Shown here in pieces: positions 37,481 through 50,618 of a stretch of DNA of 64,000 bases. The first letter of the stretch is position 1, and each line of letters begins with the position of its first letter. The translations under genes and the position numbers were made by a program. The notes under the pieces were generated by a model. The model was not told the origin of the DNA and searched no databases. It was given only the letters and a program-made list of their open reading frames with translations. The stretch is from Malurus cyaneus samueli (lineage: Eukaryota > Chordata > Aves > Passeriformes > Maluridae), in contig CM019214.1 of the NCBI GenBank assembly GCA_009741485.1, positions 56,586,894-56,650,893 of the forward strand, written 5' to 3'.

Positions 37481-40400
37481 TTTTTACCTTATTTCTTGTT
37501 TGTTGAGATAAACCACTCTTGAGGTCAGATATTTTTGTGATATTGTAGGGCTTCACAGTGTCATGGTGTAGAATTATCATTCAATCATTCTTTTTTTTTT
37601 TTTAATAAAGATTGTATTTTATATGACATGAAGTCTGGTTTCCCATCAACATGTATTTCATCTTTTATAAGAACAAAATGAAAAGATACAGTAAAATATA
37701 TTTATTCAGATCACTTGGACATTGCATCTTCTGTGTGGCTACAGACCTCAAGAGAGTTATTGCTCAAATGACTCATAAGCCTTTTCTCCTCTATGGGCCA
37801 AATTTTGCAACTAGACAATTCATATTAATTCTCTTTGATAGTCATGATGCATAATTTTTACTACTCCTGTTGAACCAAAAAGACTCTTCCTTTCTATCCT
37901 TTGAGAATATTGCTTGAGTCTAAATGAATTCTGAAAAGTCCTGTAAGAAACTACAATATGTTGAACAAGGAATTGATCAGAAATCAAGCATTCCATTTTA
38001 TTTTCTCTACCGGAAAACTGAGCTAGAGATATTTGAAAAGCAATGCATAACAATACAGCTGCAACATAGATGTCCTATTTATGAAGAATTCTTGGTGTAC
38101 ACAAGTGGAAGGGGACTGGATAATTTAATTAGAAGTCAGATTATAGAATGGGCTTCTTTACTTAAAAATATATCTCCCCTCCCACTGTTCCTAGCCTCTC
38201 AGTCTTCATATCTTATTCTAATATGGAGATTTGCAAGCTAAAACACCCAATAGTATTACTATGTATACAACAACAGCATATGATGTTTCCTGTTGTGTAA
38301 GACAATTTTATCCTCATAGGATCAAACCTATTTTGATAGACACAGAGAAGAAGAAGTTATCAGGTTTGCTTGTTTTTTTTTTCTTCTTCTTGACACTCCT
38401 TGCTTTTAGACCAGCTGTACTGAAATACAGACATCAAACAAAAGAAGTACATTGACTAATTTAAATATTATTATTTACTATCACAGATAGTAAAGTTATG
38501 GCATTAATTTATGGGAGCATACTTTCTATCTGAGAATATTCAACTTATATAGCAGGTTTAGTTACCTCACTGTTGTATTAGCTTTATTCAGAAAACATTT
38601 TTTTGTGACAAGGTTTTATAGTCATGTGAAAGCCTTATTGGAGTTTTCTTGGGTTTTTTTTGTTTTGGTTTGGTTTTTTTTGAGAAGTAACAAATGTTAT
38701 TTGAATGGCATTTAGAAACTAGAAGAAAGAAATTCCGGTAGCATCCAGATGTCTCCTTTTATGAATGTAAGGAACGGAGTTCCTACCTGTTTCCTTAGAG
38801 AGTTGTGAGTGGGCTATACAACCACACAGGTTTCACCAACAAAGCCAACCTAATTTAGATCCCATTCTTTGCCTGCTTTCTTCTGGCCTTTATTTCCTAC
38901 TCAAAGTACTGCAGTTCTCTACTGATTCAATTACAGTGCTATAATATGTTATCTGTGGGCTGCAAAGAAAATCAGAGCACAGAAAGCATTAATATAAGAA
39001 TTGTCAGAGGAGAGAGACAAGGTGGGAGGTTATTTTCAGTACAGATCATATTGGCTATCACTAATAATGATCAACTATAATAATTTTAATAATAATTAGC
39101 AAAACTAGCTAAAATTTAGTTACCAATATCCCTAGGAAGATATAGATTTTTTAAAACCTGATTATTATGGTTTTTCCAAAGCAACATCAGTAGTATAAGG
39201 TTTTTGTGGTATGTGTGTACCTCTAATATTAATGTTTTACTCCAAAGTACAAGCACTTCACATAACTCTTGATAATCAAATATAGTCAAGTTGTTTAGAA
39301 ATCGTGACAAACTTGAGAATGCCATCAATAGAAGTCAACTGCAAATGTAATTGCTGGGTGTCTCAAGTTCATGATCACATCTAAACAGTGTAAGTGAGAA
39401 CAGCATAGCACAACTATTGAAAATGCCTCTGCTAGAATAATTTGCACATAAGGCACTAACATATATTTCTATAAATATTGTCTTTGGGAACCTAAGAAAA
39501 AAATTTATTTACCATGTTACAGCAATAAAAGAATCATTTGACATTTTTTGTTGCAACAGAATATCCAGTCACCAGTGAAACTGGGCCATTCATATTCTTG
39601 TTTTGATGTACATCCAAATTACACATTAATGATAATAAAAATAATAATGAGTCACATGATACAGACCCTCCAAATTATAGCTGTTTGAACAGCATCTACA
39701 TTTTCTGTCAGTCCTGTTCAGACTAAACTGATGAATTTCTTTCATATCTAACACGCAAATTGCATATTTGGCAATAAGCGTTCACACAACCACAAATTTT
39801 GTGATTTAAATATATGGTTTAGGGTTTCTGCCTGTATCATGGTTATTGGAAATGTTTAATAAATGGGATATTAATTACTTCATTTTACACGTAGTCAAAT
39901 ATTTCTGAAGAGGATTGCATTGTTTATAATCTTAATAGACTCGGTTAAAATAAATATTTTCAAGGGCTTGCTATAGACTTCTTATCTTTGTTCTAAACAT
40001 TCGTTGTATAATTACGAGTTGAGCTCACTTTCTCCAACCAGTATATGATAATATGAAGAATTGTTATATTGTCTCACTTGTGCTAGTCATTTGTAGGTCC
40101 CAAAGAAAGTGTACAAAGGTGACAGAAATTCACACTCCCACAACTTTAGTAGTGTTAGGCAGATACTGGTTACAAACATTGAAGCCTTAGCTAAATTTCT
40201 TTTCAATAATCTGCTGTGGCCATACAGAGCATTTGTAGTAGGGTAATTTTGTATTCTGTCCTTGACTACCAGAGCTTTAGGGAAATGTGAACAGTGTAGG
40301 ACTTGCATATCCTTGTCATCATGATGACTCCTCAGTGGAGTTACATGGAATGAGTTCTGGAGGACTGAAAGAGTAGAAATTATAAAACCAGTCATTCAAA

Positions 40401-41841
40401 ACAATTTTTCTCTTTGGGGTGGGACCACTGAAAACTGAACAGTGGTCTTAAAATGGGTATTCCTCAGAGAATTCTTTTAACTTGAATATAATCAGTATTT
40501 AACTGATTCATTATATTAACTTGAATATATCAGTAATCTCTCTTTTGTCTTGTTCATTAAACTTGAGGGAAAAAAATATTGAAGATGCAATATTTTCAAG
40601 TGTTCTAATTTTTCCAAGGTCATTTTAGGAGATAAAAGGAATTAAACCATACACAATGGTGCACTACTTGATTACATTTTTAACATCTCATCAGTGCTCT
40701 TTAGTGACTTACATTTTTCACTACTTGTTCTTCTTTATTACAGCTCCCTGTGTTTTGCTTTCCATACTTTCAGACTTTCCTTAATTATATTGAGATGCAG
40801 TCAGAGACAAGGTGTAGGAAAGGTGAATTGAAAACAGTCCCTGATAATCATGAAGACACGATCTACATTGCCTCCCTTGACATGTCTACTCATATATTCA
40901 TACAAAACGGGCCAGAGATGTATAGCTGGGAAAAAACTGTGGTTAGCAGTACTTTTGTTTTTTTTCTCCATGCTTGTAATCCCATGGCTTTCCACAGACA
41001 AAAGTGATGAATTACTATCAACCAAGACAGCTTTTTGATGTGTCCTCTTGTACGTGAAAAACTGAGCTGAGACCACCTGAAGTCATTTCTCTAGAGATTT
41101 TGAACAAGTATAAAAAATGGTTTTGTTTTGGACTTGGTAGGCCTCAGAAATGAAAATGCCAGTATGTCGAGGACAACACATCAATCTAATTTGCTACCTG
41201 CATTCCCAATCCTATTCCTTCCCTACTGAAACTGGTGCACAGTATGTGATACAACAGCAACCATATTCCACTATTAAGCTGTAGCTCTGTTCAGGATGTG
41301 AGGGTTTGTCTTTTTAAACAAGCTTTGATTTCAAAGTCTGTAGGTACAAAAAGCTGGTGAAATATTTATTTAATTTAAAGTCACGTAGGGAACCTATTTA
41401 ATTAAAAGAGAGAAATAGTGGGATGAGCAGTTGTAGTTAAATCACTTGATGCCATCAAGTAGCATTGCGGTTTTGTTATTTTTTTGCTAAAGAACAATTT
41501 GATATTTTGCAGTGGGGTTATTCTGCTGTTTTATTCTTCTGTCTCATAAGACAATAGCAAAAACAAATGTGAAAAAAAAAGTCAAACCAAGCTTTAGTTA
41601 AAGTAGCCTTGAAGCAAGAGGATTGGGAAAGCTGTGGATACATGCAAATATTGTTTCTTCTTACTTTCATCCATCTGAATGACAAGAATGATTTCTGGTG
41701 CCTTCTGATTACTATGGACATACTGAAAATAGGATTTTCCAGAGCACATAGGGTGATACACAAAAGGAATTTCTAGAGCACATGCAGAAATGTGATTTCT
41801 GTATAAGGATTCTTTGAATAAAAGAAGTATTTCCATCCATT

Positions 41842-41856
41842 AAAAAAAAAAAAAAA
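41842..41856. repeat. Poly-A tract
   Basis: 15 A residues followed by TAAAAAT. Confidence 0.8.
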
Positions 41857-44829
41857 TAAAAATCTAGAATCAGTAAAATCCTAAGCTTCCTTTACTTCAA
41901 TGTGATTTTTAAAAGTCTTCACTTTTTTATTACGTGACAACATTCATCATTAGCTAAGTTAATAGAGTGACAATATATATACACAGTTCATTATCAGTTC
42001 CAACAAACTTCTGCATCTCTGTTTAATTTCATTTTTCTAAGCTTTCCTGTACCCCAGCTTCAGTACAGTGATGGTACTCTCAGTCTTTAGGATTAATAGA
42101 AATTTGAGTTATTTCATGCATGATTTTTTCTTTGCATGTGAGGATGTGCAAGGTGAGACATAATGTCCAATTAATAATGTGGGTAAAAATTTTAACTGAA
42201 AGTACTGTACATTAATTCAGATCCACTAAAACGAAGTTAGAATACCTTATATTTTTATAGTAACTTTGCACTGCACCATAATATACACAAAATGTTACAT
42301 TGAAAGGTTACATTTTATCATTATTTCCTTGTGTCATAACTAGCTGTCACATTGTCCAAGAATATTGCAATTTCTGAAAAACAATATTAGAAATAAGAAC
42401 ATATACATTTGATACAGCATAGACTTAAGTTAGACCCGATGAATTTAATCTTATCAATCCACTGAGGAACTATTGATCTTTGCTGAAGTGAATAACACAA
42501 TTTCCAACTGGATGAGTATTGACTTCAAATACTGGCCTCCTGAGGGAAGACATTCCTTCATATTCACTGAAATACAAAGAACACATGCTGCTGAGCTTGG
42601 TTGCATCTATCACAAAGATTAATATCAAGCCTTTGAGGGAGATCCTACACAAGATATTCTAGAAGGCATGACACACTTGGACATTGTAGCATGAATCCCA
42701 CTTTTGAGGAAGAATTTCTTGCAATTAGTTGAAGCCTCTTCTGAGTGAAATGGAAACTATTGATAAACTACATGACTTGTACAGTATGAGCAATAATTCT
42801 AAGTCAAATTGTAGATTATTTATATAAACATACTGTTAAATGCAAACAACTGCAAAATAGGAAGATGCTAAAAACAGGCTTTATGTCACAATAATGAAGA
42901 AAATTGAAAGTTACAAATCTGACAATTTGACACCTAAATAATTTTAATCAAAGTAATCATATAACATTGATGCATTTCTTATAACTGCTAGAATGAATGG
43001 ATTGTAGTCTCAGCTTGCCTCAATGAGTTTATCCATGGCATACCTCATTATATTTGCAGATACGCATGCAGCTATGCAATGAAACATAGGCCCTGGTAAA
43101 AGAGATGTGTTAAGTTAGCTAGGCTATTAGTAAGTTGACTATGAAAATCACAACCTCTTAAAATCCTGTAAGGAACCTAAACTGATAAATTGAGATATAA
43201 GTGTAAACTGGATGTCTCTATATCCATGAAATGCTGAAAATCCCTTCTCATCTACACCCTACTGGAGCTCCTTCTTTGCAAGAACTTGTTATTTCACTTC
43301 AGTCTCTTTAACAGCCATAAATATGTTTCTGTACACAACCAGATTTTTAATAAAAATGCATGTAGTAAAGGTTGAAAAATAATCTAATATTACCATTTAA
43401 AATTTGCCTGCAGATGAATGCTGGAGATCTGTCCCTTGATCTGCTTTAATTCACATAGCATGCTGAATTTTTTTACCTGAAAAATTTTCTGCAAGCTTAC
43501 AGTTCTGTGTTTTGGCTTTGTCTCAGGGCCTGGTAATCAGTCCTAAACGTCTTTGGAAACTGAAATATTTATGTATGTCTGCTTGATGAACAGCCATTGT
43601 CCTCATGCACTCAAGCACAACCAAATTCCACACATAATATGGTGGTAGCAGCTAAAATCAGGCTTTTCTTATAGAGGAGGCAAAATGTCAGAGTGTGTTC
43701 ACAGTAAAGTTACTCTGTTTCCTGAGACAATTTAAGTCTCTATCTTCCACTGCCCTAGAGACAGTTTTAACTATCAAGCTAACATGTTGATATATTTTTT
43801 TTCTGGTTAAAGCCCTTTTTTTTATGAGGCAATGAGTTGCTCTCGTATGCTGCTGAGATGCCACAACATCAGTCAGAGTTCAAAATATTCAGCAGCTGAC
43901 AAGAGATACTCAGAAACTTCCCAACTGGGACAGAATTTCAGCTCCTGTTTACAGAAATGGCTGTGTGAGTAAAACCAAATTGCTAGTCATACAAAACAAG
44001 CAGTTTTCTTGCTGTGAAAAATAGATACAAATAGGAACTGCATATGAAATTACTTCTGTGTATGTACCCCTGAGTCTGTGTTCTCTGAATAAAACTGCTT
44101 GAATGAAATAGGACTTGGATTGGGTGAAACAGCATATTTCTTTAGATGAGATTTAAAATTTCTGTTGAGAACACAGATAATCCAGTTATCTGATTTACAA
44201 GTGCGTGATTCATTTTATCAAACTACTGTATCCTTAAGGATACACATAATAAATTTATAGACAGACACACTTCTTCTTCATAGTTCACTGAGTTCACATA
44301 TTTTCTTTCATATTCAATTCATCACCTGAACTTATACATGTGCAGAATTATTGCCTTTCTTATTTTGAAATGTACCTTAGACTTGAGTTTTTTACAACTA
44401 TGATAGTTGTGGATTTGTGTCTCCTGTCACATTCCACAGAGTAACTTCCAGTACAGAGTAAGCTTCGTAAATAATTTTAGTAATTAGTGTATCCACAACA
44501 GATTTCATCTAGGACTCATTCAGCCTGCAGCATGGAAACATCTTTCCATTGCATAGTCAATACTCTACATTGTTGTTCGCAGCATCTGAGGTCCCATTAA
44601 AAGCTTCTCAGAGCCTTCACATTTCCCACATAATTAAAGTTGTAGAATGTCTTGCCCTTCTGTTTTGAAGATAACCTTCCTGAAAGAGGCTCAAAATTCA
44701 ATAGCCCTTATTCAGATAAGAAGTCCTTCTGAAATCAATGGAACTAAGTAGAAACTAAGTCATAATAGGCCTATTAACATTCCACTTAATCAACAAATGT
44801 TGATAAACATTTTTAAAAACACTTTTAAG

Positions 44830-44860
44830 AAAAAAAACAAACAAACAAACAAACAAACAA
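44830..44860. repeat. (AAAC)n microsatellite
   Basis: AAAC/ACAA units repeat about six times after a short A run. Confidence 0.9.
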
Positions 44861-46445
44861 CTTAATAAATTTGAGTTAAAAAAAAAAACAGAAAAAAAAC
44901 CTTACATGTGAACAGAAAAATATAATGGTTGCTTTCTCCAATCTGAAATGCATCAAAAGCAGCCTTCTATTGATTCAAAGGAGAGGTGCAGTAGTGAAGA
45001 TGTGGGGAGAGTATGGGAGAATGAATCTTAAACTGAGGCATTTCAGGCAGGGCAAGGTGTGAAAATTGAATATTGAAATTAAAAATTGTAAACAATGGCA
45101 AACACTGGAAATTTTTTTAAAAGGCAATTGTGTGTAGAAGTAGAAATTTTGAATTAATAGTATTATTGTTCCACATCTTAACTGAAACAGATATCTCATT
45201 TTTCACATTATATACTTCAGATTTGAAGTACTCCAACAAAGCATTTCTACATTCTAAATGGCCTTCAGTACCCTTAAACCTAGCAATTCTGACCTGTGAA
45301 AACTGGGGGCAAGAATTGTAGCCCATTCCTCAGCACCAGCTGGAGAAGCGAGCAAACTCCTGCAAGGCAGTAGTGGCCAATAGCTCCAAGAATTGTCCAT
45401 GCTGGAGAAGGGTACTTGGAAATGCACAGTTGCTTTCCTCCCCAACAGCCTTCAGTGAGGCTATTTATAAAAACAAAATTTGTTGTATGCTAGGAGGGCA
45501 GCTGCTCAGAGGGTCTGAATTATGCATTGGGACAAACCAAGGAGTTTCAGAAAATGAGAAGGCGAAATTTTTAGTATCAAACTTAACAGTTGAAAATTTG
45601 GCTATAACTCCCACTTACTAAATATAAAAAAATGCAGTAGCATCAGACAATGGGTCTGATCCAATTGCCCAGGAAATCAATGAGTGTCTTTCTTGTGACT
45701 TCAGCTGACTTGGCACTAGTCCCACATCCTCTCATTCTATCGATTTCAGTCCTCTTTTTTCTTTTCCCTCTTTCACTTTTCACCTTCAACAGCTTCTCTT
45801 CTGTCCTGAACCTTCTTCTACTGGCAAGGGGTGTCATACTTATATGAGGCTCTAAGTTCTTGACATTTAACCCAAACATGATAAATTGAAAGTCTCTGTT
45901 TTGATTAGTTATTTAGTTATGGCTGGGAAAAAAAATACTGAACAAGCATTTCAAAGTATAAATAAAGTACAGGAATTAAACTGTAATTTGGAAAAAGATA
46001 TACAAATACTTCATGTAGTAAAGTAAACTGGAGTCTTAAAAAGTTTAGGGCCGTTTCTGTGATCTAAAGATTTTACCGGTAATTACTTGAAATACTCTAA
46101 GGCTGAGATTATTTCAATATATTGAATGCTGGAATTAGTATCACATAAACCAATTTGGAAGACATCCAACCACTGGGTAACAAAGGAATTTGCTGGAAAG
46201 CTGAAACTGTATGCCTGATAATTAACAAATAACAAATCCTGGAGAGGACAAAGATGAGTCATTCAGAATAAAAATAGCCCACTCATTCTAAAGCAACTCT
46301 TCAGGATGATAAAAATCTTCAAATACTATGAAATAGATAGAAAAAAATTCTCTGCATGCTTTCAGAACACAATCCACATTCAATTTCAAATTAATTGTGT
46401 ACATAACTTTTTAAAACTTAAAATAATTACATGAAAGTTAGTTGT

Positions 46446-46879
46446 GATGACAAAGGGCCTTGAGGGGAAGCCATATAAGGAGTGGCTGTGGTCACTTGTT
46501 CTGTTCAGCTTGGAGAAGAGGAGACTGAGGGGGGACCTCATTGCAGTTATAACTTCCCTGTGAGGTGAAGAGAAGGGGCAGGCACTGACCTCTGCTCTGC
46601 GGTGACCACTGACAGGACTCAAGGGAATGGTCTGAAGTTGTGTCAAAGGAGGTTTAGGTTGGATATCAGCGAAAGGTTTTTCACCCAGAGAGTGGTGGAC
46701 ACTGGAACAGCTCCCCAGGGAAGTGGTCACAGCACAAGTCTGACAGAGTTCAAGAAAGGTTTGGATAATGCTTTCAGACACTGGATGTGATTCTTAGGGA
46801 TGGTCCTGTGCAGGGCCAGGAGTTGGACTTGGTGAACCTTGGGGCTTCCTTCCAACTCAGCATATTCTGTGATTTTGTA
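46446..46879 (+). mobile_element. CR1 LINE 3' end (ORF2 C-terminus plus 3' UTR)
   Basis: The plus strand carries consecutive CR1 landmarks: CCTTGAGGGGAAGCCATATA (46,460-46,479), TTGGAGAAGAGGAGACTGAG (46,510-46,529), GACCTCATTGCAG, TTTTTCACCCAGAGAGTGGT (46,677-46,696), GTTCAAGAAAGGTTTGGATA and GGGCCAGGAGTTGGACTTGG (46,814-46,833). It ends in ATTCTGTGATTTTGTA, the CR1 terminal octamer-type repeat. The frame at 46,602-46,790 reads LTEFKKGLDNAFRHWM before its stop, which is the ORF2 C-terminus as known from CR1, with interrupted reading upstream. It is 5'-truncated, as nearly all CR1 copies are, and lacks the reverse transcriptase core. The 131-codon antisense frame (46,386-46,781) is not a gene. 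Confidence 0.92.
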
Positions 46880-48184
46880 AGCCATTTAAGAGAAAAGTTT
46901 TATTTAGAAAAGCAAATGACAACAAAAATGCAAATTGTTTCATGATGAAAAGTACTATTGTTTGAACCTTCTCAACCCAGAATCAAGGGGATTCTGAACA
47001 TACTATTGTAGATACACCACAAATATTAATTATTGAAATTTAAGTCTAGATACATACAATTTATCTGCCAAGGGAATTTCCTTGCAATAAGTTTTTACTT
47101 TACAGATACATAAAAATCTACTTCTGTTTTTTTTTTCTTTTTAAATCTCATTAAATATTCTACCTTTACTTAGTAAAAGATATTAGATTAGTAGGGAAAA
47201 CACTGCCTTCATTCTACTTAAAGAGTTCCTGGAATAACATTGGTAGAATATCTTAGTATAGATTTATTCCAGTTTAAGTGCAAGGAAAATTTATCTGTCA
47301 TATTAATATGAAGCTCAATTTGTCCATTAAGAGCCAAATTCCTACTAAGATATTTGCAAAATATATGTCCTACAAATTAACGTAAGTGCATTATAAACTA
47401 CAATAAATTATTTTTAATTATAAAAGAAAGTGTTCAATGGGCTAGCACATTTCTTTACTTCAACAACTGGTTCTATTTCTTTTAGTTTTCAATTTATTGA
47501 GGAAAGTGAATTGATGATGACATTAGGTTATGGACAATTTCCTTTGTATTAAAATCTTTATTCTCCCAGAAGAAGAAATAATCAAGCCCAAACTGTAACC
47601 TACATTGTAAATAACAATTTTGGTTTATATGTGATAGTCCACACTTCTTTAGCAGGTCTTGCTTTTTTTCAATCTCCTGATTTTTCTTCAATTATTTGAA
47701 ATGTCTGAAAAGAGAAATAACAAGAACAACATTAAAACAAACAAGAAAACATGTCTAACAATTTCAGAATTAAGAAATCTTTGAGAAATATAGCAGACCT
47801 AGAAACAGACTAGGAAAAAAAGCAGACATTAAGGTGATTTAGAGATTAGTGATAAAAGATCAGTTTCTGCAAGTTCGTGTGTCTGAAGAAATTGAAGAGA
47901 TATCCACCAGATATCAGTATAATCAAACACATTGAGAAAATGTAGCATGGTGGAAAAGCAGAAATGAATAGCTATTTTAGAAGACACAAATGGTGAGGTT
48001 GGTGACTAGCACAAATCTTGTTACTTCCATTTTCTTTGTTCTGTTCTAACCATTTAACATCTCCTTAGTGTTCCTTTCATCCAGTAATGCTAACTCTTCA
48101 CAATTTATGAGCCATGGCCATAATCCATATTTTTCCTGTTAAGGAAGTAAAAAAACTGTCTGCCAGCAAATTATGTAACCCCAG

Positions 48185-48199
48185 CCACACACACACACA
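48185..48199. repeat. (CA)n microsatellite, short
   Basis: About seven CA units. Confidence 0.85.
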
Positions 48200-50617
48200 T
48201 ACATTTGGGGGCTAGTTATTATTGCTCACTTAGGGTTTGCATGACATTTTATAAGCATGTATTTACCAAGATTTATTCTGATTTGAATTATCCCATCTAC
48301 TTTATAATTCATAAAATACTTGAAGTGCCAGTGCTGATCGTTTTGTTTAATATGGATTTGATCTAAAATCCAATTAGAAAAAGCATCAAGAGCATCTCTA
48401 GAATAATTATACCATTGTTTTTCATTCTTTGTTAACACTTCAGTTTTAATCCATATCAGTAATTTTAATTTAAACTAGAAGTAAACTACGTAATCAGCAG
48501 AACTAGGAACATGTTCAAGACCAGGCTGAATGTACCTACATCTAAATAAAGAGAGAGCCAGGGAGCAATATCAGATTGTACCTCTATATTACTTAATTTG
48601 CATAATTGTCTGATCTCTCATCTGTGCACATTCCACCTGGGTGTCTCCGGAGGTATCCTCGGGCAGAACTCAAGGCACTCATCACTCCATGAACAGCTCT
48701 CAAATGGCACTGTGAATGTGACTGGACAGGGATTATTTCCTATGTCCCAAACAGTATTCCAGCAACATCCTAAGGGTTTTGCACTTTCATGTTCTCTCCT
48801 GCAACATTCTTATAAAGGTAACAGCTACCCTAAAAGTCACACTAGAGATCACCATTTGCCATTATTTTAGAAGCTATTACCCACGATTAAACAAAAAATA
48901 AAATCACAATTGCCTCTCTGGACCACAGGCTCCCCCTCTAGATCCAGCAGAGATCCAGGAACATATGATCAATAGCAAGTCTCACAGCAGTTTGCAAAGA
49001 CCGATGGATCTCAATAGTGTGACAGTGAGACAGTTTGTACCCCTAGGTTTTGAGGTCAAGGATCAGTCTCTCAATCATTATTGTCTAGCTTCAGAAAAAC
49101 ATAAAACACATACATCTGACTCGTGCTTGTAAGGTGCCCAAACGAGTCAGTCAGTTCATTTCTATGGTGCTGTTTCTGTGAAGGTGTTCCAGTTTTCCTG
49201 CATCCATTTTCCTTCTGCATTGCAGCACTGGAGACTCACGCTAGTACCAGGCATGCAACAGAAGCCAACGGAAGTATGGGACCCAAAGCAGAAGACATGT
49301 CAAAGCTACTTGAAAATATGGATATATTTCATAATGTAAACCAGTACTAACTTTATTGGTACCTTTAGACTAATGTCCAAATTTCTTGCACACTGCCATT
49401 TACACTAAAAGCCACTTAATTTGGGATAGGCTTTGGATAAAGTTCACATTTGAGCAAAACCAAACCCATGCCAGATTAAGTTTTCTTCTTCCAGAAAGAT
49501 GTAGCAGACCCATATGCTAAAGCAGCAGTTCACAAACCTCCCTCATTGTAAAACTAACCAGTGCATCACTTGGGGCTAGGAGAGGATTAAAGCATTTGAG
49601 AGTGGAGATGCCATTTCTCAGCAAAGCACTGTGTAAGCAGGAGTTACACATGCACTGAAATTTTCAGAACTAATCAACAAAACAGCCATAAATTGCTCAA
49701 ATGTACAACTTTGCATCACTAGGGAAAATAAAACTGTGAATCTAGCCAGTTAGTCCTTTTTATTTTTATGGTCTTCCTATAAACCATGACAAAACTCCGA
49801 TGCCTTGACCATTGTATTTATCATTTCATCTGATCACATTTTATCATGAGTTACTTATTATTGTAGGCAATATGCATGCTCATATTTGCCTGGGAAGGAA
49901 GTAGAATTTAGCATCTAGGACGATTCAGATTATCATATTAATTAAAACTCGAAGTGCAGAGCTGCATCCAGAAGATATTATTACTTGCAAACTTTTTCTT
50001 AGACACGATGATAAACCTGATTGATTACAGTTTATAATAGCAATAATCTCTGCAATACCATTAATTAGCACAGTTAATAACTAATTTGCTGGAGCTTTAA
50101 CTGCTCTTGGCTTTCCCTCAAGCTGTTTCAAACTGGCCATTAACTGCTGGGTACAATTGATTTCTCAGGGCTATATTTATAAGAAATTTTATTTCAATTC
50201 AGCACCCACAGAGTCTAATCTTGATTTGGTAAACAAAAAACATTCTCTACCTTAGCAACAGACCTCTTGTTCCTCATTCTCTTCGCTATACCATTTCAGG
50301 GATGTATGGGGATGTAAGCTTTGTGATTCAGGGATAAAGCAAAAATCAAAGTCTTATTATTCTTTATTCCAAATTTTCAAGCCGTAGGGAAGCCCAAAAA
50401 GGAAGAGCACGCTATTGACATCTGGTGGATAGAAAAGACAAATTAAATGCTCCAACAACCAACTTTCAGATTATTTGTTTGCATATATTTTTTCTTCATG
50501 TTTGGAAACATCTTCTGCTAATGCCATAATGTAAAGAGATATTTCTGGTGGTAACAGTATAGGAAAAATTCCCATATGAATTTAAGCAAATAGAGTGGAC
50601 ATATAACAAAAAAAAAA

Positions 50618-50618
50618 N
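50618..50618. other. Ambiguous base (N)
   Basis: A single N at the end of a run of A residues; probably a homopolymer consensus error. Confidence 0.95.

Larger units (their letters stand above)
37481..46445. other. Unique AT-rich sequence, no gene recognised
   Basis: About 9 kb with open frames up to 105 codons (37,924-38,241 plus), none with a domain I can identify. Poly-A and AAAC tracts are listed separately. A partial duplication of TTAACTTGAATATA near 40,479 and 40,516 is the only other repeat I noticed. Confidence 0.5.

Noticed and set aside
37924..38241. 105-codon plus-strand open frame as a possible small gene
   Set aside because: The translation has no known motif, there is no supporting exon-like context, and composition matches the surrounding non-coding DNA.
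46386..46781. 131-codon minus-strand open frame
   Set aside because: It is antisense to the CR1 3' end, where the sense strand carries the real LINE ORF2 tail.
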